This document shows positions 1-8,691 of a stretch of 64,000 nucleotides of DNA, piece by piece; within the stretch, counting starts at the first letter, position 1, and each line of letters starts with the position of its first letter. The translations under genes and the position numbers were made by a program. A model generated the notes under the pieces. That model saw only the letters and a list, made by a program, of their open reading frames with translations. It made no database searches and was not told the origin of the DNA. Origin of the DNA: Actinomadura graeca (GTDB lineage: Bacteria; Actinomycetota; Actinomycetes; Streptosporangiales; Streptosporangiaceae); the NCBI RefSeq assembly GCF_019175365.1, contig NZ_CP059572.1, positions 2,418,001 to 2,482,000 on the forward strand, written 5' to 3'.

Positions 1-93
1 CTCCAGGCTCTTGCGGAGGTTCACGTCCCGGAGCCGGACGTAGTCGGCAAGGCGGGGGTCGGCGGGGTCGGCGACGGGTACCAGGCGGGCCAT
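1..93 (-). CDS. TrmH-family RNA methyltransferase, N-terminal fragment
   Basis: Only the first 31 codons lie in the window; the gene runs off the left edge. The start is the ATG at 91-93 read on the minus strand. The N-terminus begins MARLVPVADPADPRLADYVR, which closely follows the opening of actinobacterial SpoU/TrmH-type 23S rRNA 2'-O-methyltransferases (typically V-x-D-P-x-D-P-R-L-x-D-Y). The family methylates rRNA or tRNA ribose using S-adenosylmethionine in the cytoplasm. The catalytic SPOUT knot would lie outside the window, so the call rests on the N-terminal motif alone. Confidence 0.7.
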   Translation of the reverse strand, partial: MARLVPVADPADPRLADYVRLRDVNLRKSLE

Positions 94-317
94 GCCCCCC
101 ATTCTAGGAAATGGATCATGATTGGCCCGGCGGCGCATCACGGTACCGTAAAGTACCGCTCCGATCGCGGGGCGTCACAGCAACCCGAGATGCCGGGGTT
201 GTCGGGACATAAGCGCATGACCTGCGTCATCATCAGTTTTGAGTTCTTTGTAACCTCTGGTTCGTACTACTACAGTGCCGGGGAACATCGGCGGGTTTCT
301 GGTGAATCGAGGCAGCC

Positions 318-2693
318 ATGAGCGGACGTCATCGCAATGACTTCCCCGACGGCGCGGACGACGACGGTCACGACCCCGGCACACCCGTCTTCGGCCCTGC
401 CAACGACGGGTCGTCCGACTGGTTCGCCACACGTGACAGCCAGCGCTCGGCCTATGCCGAACCACCGCAGGGGCCGCCCGTCCCCGGCCCGCCGCCCGGC
501 CCCTACGCGGCGCCCTATGCACCGCAGGGCGGCCCCGCGGCCGATTCCGGTGAGACGCCTCACTGGTTCACGCCACGGCACTCGTCCGAGGAGGCCGTCT
601 ACGGGTCGCCGTCCGGTGAGTACAGCGGCCCGGCGGGCACCGGCGGCTTCGGGACGTTCGGGCAGACCGGCTCCTCGGCGTATCCGGCCGTGCCGCCGGT
701 GCCGCCCATGCAGGGCCCCGCCCGGGGCCCCGGCTTCTCGTCGGCCGGGACCGGATACGGCGAGTACGACTCCATCCGCAGCTCCGACGGCGGCCCGACC
801 GGCTTCTTCGGCGGACGCGCCGGGCCCTCGGAGGGCGGTGGCGCGGCCGGTGCCGGAGGATCCGGCGGAGGCGGCCCCGGAGGACCGGGCGGGTCCGGCG
901 GGTCCGGCGGGTCCGGGGGGCATGGCACAGGCGAGCACGGCACCGGCGGGCACGGCCGGCGCAAGCGCAAGCGGAGCGCCGCCGCGCTGATCGGCCCGAT
1001 GGCCGGCGCGGTCGGCCTGGCACTGCTGCTCGGCGTCGGGGTGTACGCGTTCGCCGAGAGCGGCGGCGGCTGCGGCGGCGACGGCGCGCTGACCCTGTCG
1101 GTCGCGGCGGCGCCCGACATCGAGCCGGTCATCGTCAAGGCCGCGGAACGCTTCAACGGCGGCAAGCACGAGGTCGGCGGCCGGTGTGTCCGCGCGGAGG
1201 TGCACAGGGCCGAGCCGGCGTCGGTGGCGACGCTGCTGTCCGGGCAGGGCGTGGCGAACCCCTCCAACCGCAGCCCGGACGTGTGGATCCCCGACTCCTC
1301 CCTGTGGACGGCGCTCGCCCAGGGATCGGGCGGCGACGCCCGCAAGGTCGTGCCGACGAAGACGTCCGTGGCGTCCAGCCCGATCGTCGTCGGCCTCCCC
1401 GAGACGCTCGCCGGGCGGCTGAGGCAGCAGGGCGTCACCGCCACCCCGTCCTGGGACAACCTGCTGAAGGCCGCGGGCGGTGTCGCCGGCGGCGCGGTGA
1501 CCAAGAACCAGATGATCCCGGCCGGGTCGGTGCGGCTGCTCGTGCCGGACCCGACGCGGAACGCGGCCGGGATGGGCTCCCTGATGATCACCAACGCGCT
1601 GCTGGCGAACGACCCGAACCGGGAGTCGATCTTCACGGGCATCGTCCGGACCGTCCGGGAGAGCACCGTCCCGACCGTGCCGGAGGAGTTCACGCACTTC
1701 CGCAAGGACCGGCCGGGCAAGCAGCCGATCTCGCTGTCCTCGGAGCAAGCGCTGTGGAGCTACAACCGCGGCCGCCCGGCCGAGCCCGCGGTGGCGCTGT
1801 ATCCGATCGAAGGCACCCTGTCGCTGGACTATCCCTTCACCGTGACCAGCGACGACGGCGACAAGCAGAAGGCCGCCGGGATGCTGGAGCGGGCGATGGG
1901 CACCGAGCGCACGCGCGGTGACGTCCGCGACGCGGGGTTCCGGTCGTCGGACGGCAAGGCCCCGAGCGGGTTCGGCCCGAAGGCGGGCGTGAGCCCGGCG
2001 CGCCCGCGCCAGCTCCCCGTGCCGAAGGGCGCCGAGGTCGCGCAGGTCATGCAGGCGTGGTCCAAGCTGTCGCTCGGGCTGCGCATCCTCACCCTGATCG
2101 ACGTGTCGGGCTCGATGGCCGAGGAGGTCGGGCCGCGCACGAACCGGCTCCAGGCCATCGCGCAGGTCTCGCAGGGCGGGCTCAGCATGATGTCCAACGA
2201 CACCGAGCTCGGCCAGTGGCTGTTCTCGACCGACATGGTGGGCAAGCAGCCCTACCGGGAGACGGTGTCGATCGGTCCCCTCGGCGAGCGGGTCGGGTCG
2301 AACACGCGGCGCAACCTCGTCCTGTCGATGCTGAACCAGATGAAGCCGAAGCCGAACGGCGACACCGGCCTCTACCGGACGATGCTCGCCGCGTACAGGC
2401 AGATGAACAGGACGTACAAGCCGGAGTTCGGCAACTCCATCCTGCTGCTGACCGACGGCAAGAACGACGATCCCGACGGCCCGTCCCTGGCGGAGACGCT
2501 GAAGCAGCTCAAGGCCATGCAGGATCCGAACAAGCCGATCCAGGTCAACATGATCGGGTTCGGGAAGGGCGTGGACCGGGGCGAACTGGAGCAGATCGCG
2601 GCGGCCACCAACGGAAACGTGCAGATCGCGATGACACCACAGGAGGTGTCCAAGATCTTCCTCAAGATGCTGTCCCGCCGCATCACTTCGTGA
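318..2693 (+). CDS. membrane-anchored substrate-binding and VWA domain protein
   Basis: A 791-residue protein in three parts. Residues 1-220 are a Pro/Gly/Ser-rich, presumably disordered cytoplasmic tail. A single membrane helix follows at about 225-248 after a basic stretch (RRKRKRS). The outside part has a periplasmic-binding-protein-like region (about 255-560) and a C-terminal von Willebrand factor A domain from about residue 587, with the MIDAS motif DVSGS near 595-599 and a later TDGKNDD segment. VWA domains bind ligands or partner proteins through a divalent metal. Actinobacterial proteins of this build are usually called 'substrate-binding and VWA domain-containing protein'; their ligand is unknown. 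The ATG at 318 is taken as the start. A strong hairpin terminator lies 80 bp downstream. No transporter genes sit beside it, which argues against a standard ABC role. Confidence 0.8.
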   Translation: MSGRHRNDFPDGADDDGHDPGTPVFGPANDGSSDWFATRDSQRSAYAEPPQGPPVPGPPPGPYAAPYAPQGGPAADSGETPHWFTPRHSSEEAVYGSPSGEYSGPAGTGGFGTFGQTGSSAYPAVPPVPPMQGPARGPGFSSAGTGYGEYDSIRSSDGGPTGFFGGRAGPSEGGGAAGAGGSGGGGPGGPGGSGGSGGSGGHGTGEHGTGGHGRRKRKRSAAALIGPMAGAVGLALLLGVGVYAFAESGGGCGGDGALTLSVAAAPDIEPVIVKAAERFNGGKHEVGGRCVRAEVHRAEPASVATLLSGQGVANPSNRSPDVWIPDSSLWTALAQGSGGDARKVVPTKTSVASSPIVVGLPETLAGRLRQQGVTATPSWDNLLKAAGGVAGGAVTKNQMIPAGSVRLLVPDPTRNAAGMGSLMITNALLANDPNRESIFTGIVRTVRESTVPTVPEEFTHFRKDRPGKQPISLSSEQALWSYNRGRPAEPAVALYPIEGTLSLDYPFTVTSDDGDKQKAAGMLERAMGTERTRGDVRDAGFRSSDGKAPSGFGPKAGVSPARPRQLPVPKGAEVAQVMQAWSKLSLGLRILTLIDVSGSMAEEVGPRTNRLQAIAQVSQGGLSMMSNDTELGQWLFSTDMVGKQPYRETVSIGPLGERVGSNTRRNLVLSMLNQMKPKPNGDTGLYRTMLAAYRQMNRTYKPEFGNSILLLTDGKNDDPDGPSLAETLKQLKAMQDPNKPIQVNMIGFGKGVDRGELEQIAAATNGNVQIAMTPQEVSKIFLKMLSRRITS

Positions 2694-2774
2694 TCTTCCG
2701 AACACGTATCGAATTTCTCGATTTTTCCTGCGATCTGTGTCAACCCCACGACTCATCCGATCGTCAATCTAGGT

Positions 2775-2809
2775 GGAGGCCCGACGGGGAGCGGGGCCGT
2801 CGGGCCTCC
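2775..2809 (+). terminator. hairpin terminator after the VWA gene
   Basis: A perfect 13-bp inverted repeat (GGAGGCCCGACGG at 2775-2787 and its complement at 2797-2809) with a 9-nt loop lies 82 bp after the VWA stop codon. There is no long T run, as is usual for actinobacterial intrinsic terminators. It occupies the 336-bp gap before the next gene; the rest of that gap holds no recognisable gene. Confidence 0.75.
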
Positions 2810-3029
2810 GACCTAAGCTCCCTCCCCGGCCCGAGACGGGGAGCGGCCACCGGCCCCCAGAAGGCGCCGAGCTGACCGACCGGCCCCCAGGCCGGGGAGA
2901 AGCTCCTTGTGCATAACGCCCCGGGCGCGCAGGCCGACCCCCGGCCCCGGGCGAGACCCTCATCGAAAGGCCGGGACCCGGCGGACCGCCGGGCGGACCC
3001 GGCCTATCCTGATCTCGCGGGAGGACCTC

Positions 3030-4517
3030 GTGTCCGGTTGGCCCAGCCTCGACCGCGCCGATGACGAACGGCTCGCGCGGTCGCTCGCCGCCGGCGACCC
3101 TGGCGCCCTCATCCAGGTGATGGACCGCTACGCGGCGCGCCTCTACGACTACTGCCACGCGCTCCTGCGCGACCAGGAGTCCGCCGCCCGCGCCCTGCAC
3201 GACGCGCTCATCGCCGCGTACGCGCACGTCTCCGTCCTGAGTGAGCCCGACCGGTTCCGCGGCTGGCTCTACACGCTCGTGCGCAACGAGTGCCTGCGCA
3301 GGCTGCGCGACCCGGAGCGCCCGCCCGAGCGGCACGAGGCCCCCGAGGTCGAGGACGGCTTCGTCGACGAGGCGGAGCGGGTCCGCCGCCTTGAGGCCCG
3401 CCAGCTCGTCCACAGCGCGCTGTCGGGCATGCGCGGCCGCGAGCGCGAGACGCTCGACCTGATGCTGCGGCACGGCCTGGACGCCACGGAGATCGCCGGC
3501 GTGCTCGGCATGGACGTGCGGGAGGCCACCGCGCTGGCCGAGGAGGCCGGCGCCCGGCTCGACGACGCCCTCGCCGCCGCGTTCCTCGCCCGCACCGGCC
3601 GGGGCGAGTGCGCCGAGCTGGCCGTGCTCGCCGCCGACGGCGAGCTCCCCCTCCCGCCGCCGGTCACCCAGCGGATCGTCCAGCACATCGGCGGCTGCGC
3701 GGTCTGCCACGCGCGCCGCGAGCGCGTCTCCGCGGCGCGCCTGCTCCAGGTGCTGCCGGTCGCGATGATGCCGACCGACCTGCGCGGACGCGTGATGGCG
3801 ACCGCCACCGACCCGGCGCTGGCGCCCGATCTCGCGGGCATCGCGCAGCGCGCGGAGCCGTTCGACTCCTGGGGCTGGCCGGTCGGCACCGAGGCCCCGG
3901 TCCCGGACGAGGCCCCGCGGCGCCGCACCCCGCGCGCGCTCCTGCCGGCCGTCGCCGCCGCGGCCGCGGTGATGCTCATCGTCACGGGTGCCTTCTTCCT
4001 GATGCCCGGCTCGCCGAAGAAGGAGACGGCGGCGAAGGGCCCCGCCGGGATCGCGGCGTCCACGCCCGACCCGTCGGAGCCGGAGGAGTCCCCCAGCCCG
4101 TCGGAGTCACCGACCCCGACCAAGAGCAGCAGCACGCCGACGCCCACGCCGACGCCCACCACCCCGACGCCGACCCCGACGCGGACCCGGACGCCGTCCA
4201 GCCGCCCGCCGAGCCCGACCCCGACCCGCACCCGGACCGGGACGCTGTCGGTCGGCGGCTGCACGATCGTCAACTCCGGCAGCTGCTCGTTCAGCGTGCG
4301 CGCCGTCGGCGGCCCCGTCCGCTGGTCGGTGACGGGCCACTCCCCCAACCTCAGCGTCGGCGGTGGCGGCGGGCGGCTCGGCGAGAACGCCACCTCGACC
4401 GTCACCGTCACGCTCCAGGGCCAGTGCCCCGCGGGCGGCGGGACGGGGTCGGTCAGCTTCTCCCCCAACGGTGTCGCGTCGATCACACTGCAGTGCGACT
4501 CGGACGGGCAGGGCTGA
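3030..4517 (+). CDS. ECF-like sigma factor with zinc-finger motif, membrane helix and outside domain
   Basis: A 495-residue protein read from the GTG at 3030, chosen because GGAGG at 3020-3024 sits just upstream and homology starts there. Residues 1-60 match sigma-70 region 2 (RYAARLYDYCHALLRDQESA, then a W-L-Y-T-L-V-R-N-E-C segment near 90). Region 4 follows at about 130-185 (RERETLDLMLRHGLDATEIA). Near residue 217 is H-I-G-G-C-A-V-C, the HxxxCxxC pattern of zinc-binding anti-sigma factors. A membrane helix lies at about 303-326, then a Pro/Thr-rich linker rich in PTPTPT and a C-terminal beta-type domain with two cysteines. The layout suggests a sigma factor tethered to the membrane with its own anti-sigma-like element, sensing outside the cell. 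The next gene is a paralogue with the same build. Confidence 0.75.
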   Translation: MSGWPSLDRADDERLARSLAAGDPGALIQVMDRYAARLYDYCHALLRDQESAARALHDALIAAYAHVSVLSEPDRFRGWLYTLVRNECLRRLRDPERPPERHEAPEVEDGFVDEAERVRRLEARQLVHSALSGMRGRERETLDLMLRHGLDATEIAGVLGMDVREATALAEEAGARLDDALAAAFLARTGRGECAELAVLAADGELPLPPPVTQRIVQHIGGCAVCHARRERVSAARLLQVLPVAMMPTDLRGRVMATATDPALAPDLAGIAQRAEPFDSWGWPVGTEAPVPDEAPRRRTPRALLPAVAAAAAVMLIVTGAFFLMPGSPKKETAAKGPAGIAASTPDPSEPEESPSPSESPTPTKSSSTPTPTPTPTTPTPTPTRTRTPSSRPPSPTPTRTRTGTLSVGGCTIVNSGSCSFSVRAVGGPVRWSVTGHSPNLSVGGGGGRLGENATSTVTVTLQGQCPAGGGTGSVSFSPNGVASITLQCDSDGQG

Positions 4518-4531
4518 CCCGGAAGATCATT

Positions 4532-4547
4532 AGTGATCCACATCACA
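4532..4547. promoter_or_regulatory. Crp-like palindrome upstream of the second sigma gene
   Basis: GTGA-N6-TCAC is present at 4533-4546 (GTGA, TCCACA, TCAC), matching the core of the Crp/Fnr-family consensus TGTGA-N6-TCACA, with the right half complete to TCACA. It lies in the 221-bp gap between the two sigma-like genes, about 190 bp upstream of the second start. Actinobacteria do encode Crp-type regulators. Whether this site is used is inference. Confidence 0.4.
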
Positions 4548-4738
4548 TTCATCGGTGTAATCGCGGATCTACGAGGCGAGACGGCCACGGGGCGTACCGC
4601 TTCGGTCACATAAATCGGCACAGAGGGAAGAAATTCCAGGAACTTGGTGGCAAGATCGGGCAACCAGAGCGGGCCGATAGGCGTCGGCGGCTCTCCGGGG
4701 GCACGTTCAACGACACCGACTTCACCTGGAGGATTCCC

Positions 4739-6208
4739 GTGGCCGGTGAGGCAGGGCCCGGACGGTCCGACGACCAGCGGCTGGCAGAGGCACTGCGGGC
4801 CGGGGACGTCATCGCGCTGACGGAGGTCTACGACACCTACGCGCCGTTCCTCTACGACTACTGCCACGGTCTCCTGCGCGACCGCGTGGAGGCGGCGGGG
4901 GCGCTGCGGAACTGCGTCATCGCGGCCCGCGAGCACGCCGAGCGGCTCCAGGAGCCGGAGCGGCTGCGCGGCTGGCTGTACGCCATCGCCCGCAAGGAGT
5001 GCATGCGGCGCCGCGACAGCCCGAACCGGCACGTCGGCCAGGAGGCCCCGGAGTCCGAGGACGACCTGAGCACCGAGCAGCTCGCCCGCCGCGAGGAGCG
5101 CCGGCTGCTCGCGCACAGCGCGCTGGCCGCGCTGAACGGCAGGCAGCGCGAGGCGATCGACCTGTCGGTCCGGCACGAGCTGGACGAGGTCGATCTGTCG
5201 GGCGTGTTCGGGATCCCGCTGGAGGACACCCTGCGGCTGGTGGAGAAGGCCCGCGAGGACCTCGCCGCCGCGCTGCACGCGTCCCTCATCGCGCAGAACC
5301 ACTGGAAGGACTGCCCCAGCGTCTCCGCGCTGACCGAGTCCTGGCCGCTGTCGCCGCAGACGTCGTCGTCGCTCGTCCGGCACGTCGCGAGCTGCCCGGC
5401 CTGCGGCGCGCGCGACACCCCGCCGCTGCCCGCGGACCGGCTGCTGTCGGTGCTGCCGATCGCCGCGATCCCCGCAGACCTGCGGCTGGACGTGCTGACC
5501 GCCGCGACCGCCGCGGACCGCGCCGACAACCGCCGCGCCATCGCCGCCTGGACCGAGCCGTTCGACGAGTACGGCTGGCCGCTCCCCTACGAGCCCGCCC
5601 CCTCGCGCGCCCGCGAGCGCGCCCCCCGCCGCCGCGGCCCGCTGATCGGCGCCGCCGCCGCGGCCCTCGCCGCCGCCGTGCTCCTGGCCGGCGCGATGAC
5701 GGCCTTCGGCGGCGAGCCGCGGACCGACGATGCCGGGAAGCGGCCCGTGCCGGGCGGCAGCGGCGGCGGCGAGCCGTCCGGCGGCGGCGACCCCGACCCC
5801 ACGCCGACCGACCCGCTGCCCACCGAGTCGTCGGCGTCCCCGTCGAAGTCGCCCTCGCCGTCGAAGTCGCCCTCGCCGTCCAAGACCCCGTCCAAGACAC
5901 CTTCGAAGACGCCGAAACCACCGGACAGCAGGCCGCCCCGTCCGCCCGCGCCCGGACACCTGTCGCTCCAAGGATGCGGGATGGGCGCCGACGACGCCTG
6001 CACCGTCACGGTCACCGCCGTCGACGGGCCGGTGGACTGGCGCGTCACCGGGACGTACGGCGACCTGAGCGCGGGCGGCGGCGGCCACCTGCCGGCGGGC
6101 GGCTCCGCGCGGGTGCGTGTGGAGCGGACCAACACCCTGTGCCTCGGGCGCCGGAGCGGCTCGGTGTCCTTCTCCCCCGGCGGCTCCGTGGGCGTCTCCT
6201 ACTGCTGA
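4739..6208 (+). CDS. second ECF-like sigma factor with zinc-finger motif and outside domain
   Basis: A 489-residue paralogue of the gene before it, read from the GTG at 4739 with GGAGGA at 4728-4733 as ribosome site. Region 2 (TYAPFLYDYCHGLLRDRVEA) and region 4 (RQREAIDLSVRHELDEVDLS) are clear. HVASCPAC near residue 214 gives the HxxxCxxC zinc-ligand pattern. A membrane helix runs at about 300-324, then a linker with repeated SPSKSPSPSK units, then a C-terminal domain of roughly 90 residues with cysteines. The two proteins share domain order and length but differ clearly in sequence, so the duplication is old. They probably control separate promoters in response to outside or envelope signals; no target is visible here. 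Confidence 0.75.
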   Translation: MAGEAGPGRSDDQRLAEALRAGDVIALTEVYDTYAPFLYDYCHGLLRDRVEAAGALRNCVIAAREHAERLQEPERLRGWLYAIARKECMRRRDSPNRHVGQEAPESEDDLSTEQLARREERRLLAHSALAALNGRQREAIDLSVRHELDEVDLSGVFGIPLEDTLRLVEKAREDLAAALHASLIAQNHWKDCPSVSALTESWPLSPQTSSSLVRHVASCPACGARDTPPLPADRLLSVLPIAAIPADLRLDVLTAATAADRADNRRAIAAWTEPFDEYGWPLPYEPAPSRARERAPRRRGPLIGAAAAALAAAVLLAGAMTAFGGEPRTDDAGKRPVPGGSGGGEPSGGGDPDPTPTDPLPTESSASPSKSPSPSKSPSPSKTPSKTPSKTPKPPDSRPPRPPAPGHLSLQGCGMGADDACTVTVTAVDGPVDWRVTGTYGDLSAGGGGHLPAGGSARVRVERTNTLCLGRRSGSVSFSPGGSVGVSYC

Positions 6209-6239
6209 CGTACCTGCCAGACGCGGCTTCGTCCGCCTC

Positions 6240-6280
6240 CCGGCCCCCGGCCCCCTGCCTCCGCGGGGACCGGGGGCCGG
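6240..6280 (+). terminator. hairpin terminator after the second sigma gene
   Basis: Perfect 11-bp inverted repeat (CCGGCCCCCGG at 6240-6250, complement at 6270-6280) with a 19-nt loop, 32 bp after the stop codon. It lies in the 392-bp gap 6209-6600. The remainder of that gap (6281-6600) shows no gene and presumably carries the promoter of the next gene. Confidence 0.65.
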
Positions 6281-6600
6281 TGATCGCCCGGCCACTTCCG
6301 GCCGTCGTCCGGCGGGAATCCCACCGATCTTCGGTTTAGGCTCTGACCTGCACGAACACCCTCAAGACCGGACGAAGAGCATGATGAATGCCCAGGAATC
6401 GCCCGCCGCCAGGTGGATTCGGAGGACGGCCGGGGTACGCCTCTGCGACGACAGCCGAGCAGAGTGGACACACATTGCCACGGAGGTCGATAGCCGTCAT
6501 AACCGGCCCATGACGGCGAGCTGGACCCACGTGTCCCGCTGGGCGAGAACACAGGACTAGACCATTCGGGACTAGGCCGCCCGATTGGGGGGGACGCACC

Positions 6601-7341
6601 GTGGCAGACGCATGGCTGCCGGGAGCCGGCCGCATGCCGGCACGACAGGACGGAGGAGCACTGCAGGGAGGTGCCCCCCGGGTCGTCTGGTTCGCCAGCG
6701 AAACCGATCCCCGCACCGTGTCGGGGCGGTCGGTCGCCGCCGATCTCGTCAAGGAGGAGAGGCCCTCCCACCTGGTGTGGCACCCCGGCACCGGCGAGAT
6801 CCTCCAGCTCCTGCCCGCCACCCGCGCCGCCCGCCTGCTCGGCGACCACGTCGGCCGCGAAGGACGCGCCTGCCTGCAGATCGCCGTCGTCGGCCAGGCC
6901 CGCGTCCCCTTCACCGGCATGCTCCTGAACGGCCTGGACCAGATCGTCCGCTGGCTGGACGCGTGGGGCATCGACCGCCGCTGGCCCGCGGGCCCGCCGC
7001 TGCCCTCCCCGCAGTCCTACCACTCGCTCCGCGCCCGCAAGGACTGGGCCCGCGGCGGCCACTTCGGCGCCTCCCAGGTCCCGGTCGTCGACCGTCCCGA
7101 CCCGGGCGCCATCGACATCCGGCGCATCACCGGCCCGGACACCCCCGTCGCGCCCATCCCGAAGCCGCGCGTCCCGATCCCCGAGCCGGCCACCGTCACC
7201 CGGCTCGCCGCCCGCGGCACCCGCGCCGGCGACGCCGCCCACACGCCCCAGGGCCAGCGTCCCGCGCAGGCCACGGGCCACTCCTCACCCGGCCCCGACC
7301 GCCCGCCGCTCGCGTCCCGCTCGTCCGTCATGTCCGGCTGA
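6601..7341 (+). CDS. N-acetylmuramoyl-L-alanine amidase-fold protein lacking zinc ligands
   Basis: A 246-residue protein from the GTG at 6601. It follows the layout of a Streptomyces-type amidase family that normally shows V-V-W-H-T-T-E near the start and GGHYGHSQVPGNDHWDPG later. Here the first motif is VVWFASE (residues 28-34) with Phe31 in place of the first zinc His. The second is GGHFGASQVP (152-161) with Ala157 in place of the GH-S-Q His, followed by DRPDPG (164-169) with Arg165 for His. Only the last Asp167 ligand remains. The fold is likely kept (PSHLVWHPGTGEI, GRACLQIAVVGQ, RRWPAGPP) but not zinc hydrolysis. No signal peptide is seen. The C-terminal 65 residues are Pro/Ala-rich. It may bind peptidoglycan fragments or a protein instead. 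Confidence 0.6.
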   Translation: MADAWLPGAGRMPARQDGGALQGGAPRVVWFASETDPRTVSGRSVAADLVKEERPSHLVWHPGTGEILQLLPATRAARLLGDHVGREGRACLQIAVVGQARVPFTGMLLNGLDQIVRWLDAWGIDRRWPAGPPLPSPQSYHSLRARKDWARGGHFGASQVPVVDRPDPGAIDIRRITGPDTPVAPIPKPRVPIPEPATVTRLAARGTRAGDAAHTPQGQRPAQATGHSSPGPDRPPLASRSSVMSG

Positions 7342-8683
7342 GGAGGTCGCGGACGACCTCGCAGCCCTCCCGCAGGTCCGCGAGGGCCGGCGCCGCCCCG
7401 TACCCGATCACCAGGCCACGGCCGATCGCCTCCACCAGGACGCCGCGCTCCGCCGCCTCACCCACCACGCGTTCGGCGACGCCCCCGGGCAGCTCCACCA
7501 CCAGGTGCAACCCGGCGGTCTCGCCGCGCAGGGGCAGGCCGTCCAGCACCCGGACGACCACTTCCCGCCGCCGCGCGTACTCCCCCCGCATCCGCCGGAC
7601 GTGACGGTCCAGGTCGCCCCGCTCCAGCAGCAGCCTGAGCGCGTGCTGCGGCACCACCGCCGTCCGGTCGTTCAGCTGCTCCCGCCGCGCCGCGACCGCC
7701 GCCACCAGGTCCGGCCTGCCCACCAGCCAGCCGACCCCCATGTCGGCGGTGAGGATCTTCGCGGTGGTGCCCAGATAGACCACCACGTCCGGGTCCAGGT
7801 CGTACAGCGCCGGCAGCGGCGCCACGTCGTAGCGGAACTCCCCGTCGTAGTCGTCCTCCGCCACCAGCGCCCCGGTCCGCCGCGCCCACGCCAGCAGCGC
7901 CTGGCGCCGCGGCACCGGCAGCACCCCGCCCAGCGGGTACTGGTGCGACGGCGTCGTGTGGATCAGCCGCAGCCCGTCCGGCAGCCCGTCGACGATCAGC
8001 CCGTGCCCGTCCACCGGGCACGGCACCGGCACCGCGCCGCGCCCCGCCAGCACCTCCCGCGCCCGCGGATACCCCGGCTCCTCCACCCCCACCCGGTCGC
8101 CCGGCCGCAGGACGGCCGCCGCCAGCAGGTCCAGCCCGTTCGTCGCGCCCCGCGTGACCAGCAGCCGCTCCACCGGGCAGGTCACCCCCCGGCTCCGCCG
8201 GATGTAGTCGGCGAGCGCCGCCCGCAGCTCGGCCACCCCGTGCGGCTCCTGCCGCTGCCGCGGCGGCATCCCCGCCGCCAGCCGCCACGCCCGCCGCCAC
8301 GCGGGCGTGTCCAGGGCCCCGATCCAGGCGATCCCCGGGCGCAGGTCCAGCGCCCCCGCCGCGTCCGCCCGCCGCGCCTCGGGCACCGGCCGGGCGATCG
8401 GCGCCGGATCGGCCGCGACCCCGGCGGTCACGTACGTCCCCGAACCGTGCCGCCCCTCCAGCCAGCCCTCCGCGTACAGCTGCTCGTACGCCTCCGTCAC
8501 CACCGTCCGGCTCACACCGAGCAGCCCGGCCAGCGCCCGGCTGCCCGGCAGCCGCTCCCCCGACGCCAGCCGCCCCTCCCGCATCGCCGCGCGCAACTGC
8601 GCCACGAGCTGGGCGTTCATCGGCTCCCCGGCGTCCCGGTCCACGGCCAGCGGCAGATCGATCGACACACAGGTCTCCAGCAT
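7328..8683 (-). CDS. MocR/GntR-family regulator with aminotransferase domain
   Basis: A 451-residue protein with an N-terminal GntR-type winged helix (residues about 20-80: RLASGERLPGSRALAGLLGV, then VVTEAYEQLYAEGWLEGR) joined to a fold-type I aminotransferase-like domain. The PLP-lysine region reads YLGTTAKIL. MocR regulators bind pyridoxal phosphate as an internal aldimine and act as transcription factors rather than as aminotransferases. The gene is divergent from an FMN-binding pyridoxamine-phosphate-oxidase-like gene 53 bp away, the arrangement of PdxR-type control. An 8-bp inverted repeat sits in the shared intergenic space. The last 14 bases overlap, on the opposite strand, the end of the amidase-fold gene. 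Confidence 0.85.
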   Translation of the reverse strand: MLETCVSIDLPLAVDRDAGEPMNAQLVAQLRAAMREGRLASGERLPGSRALAGLLGVSRTVVTEAYEQLYAEGWLEGRHGSGTYVTAGVAADPAPIARPVPEARRADAAGALDLRPGIAWIGALDTPAWRRAWRLAAGMPPRQRQEPHGVAELRAALADYIRRSRGVTCPVERLLVTRGATNGLDLLAAAVLRPGDRVGVEEPGYPRAREVLAGRGAVPVPCPVDGHGLIVDGLPDGLRLIHTTPSHQYPLGGVLPVPRRQALLAWARRTGALVAEDDYDGEFRYDVAPLPALYDLDPDVVVYLGTTAKILTADMGVGWLVGRPDLVAAVAARREQLNDRTAVVPQHALRLLLERGDLDRHVRRMRGEYARRREVVVRVLDGLPLRGETAGLHLVVELPGGVAERVVGEAAERGVLVEAIGRGLVIGYGAAPALADLREGCEVVRDLLSRT

Positions 8684-8691
8684 TCGGCTCC

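Noticed and set aside
270..2756. 828-residue open frame on the minus strand opposite the VWA gene
   Set aside because: Shadow frame: Arg/Gly/Pro-rich, no family signature, and the plus strand has a full set of domain motifs. GC-rich genomes leave long open antisense frames.
4130..4230. Repeated CGACGCCCAC-like units near the end of the first sigma gene
   Set aside because: These are codons of the Pro/Thr linker, not a DNA-level repeat.
3269..6295. 1008-residue minus-strand open frame across both sigma genes
   Set aside because: No recognisable domain and composition typical of antisense shadow; both sigma genes are supported by motifs and ribosome sites.
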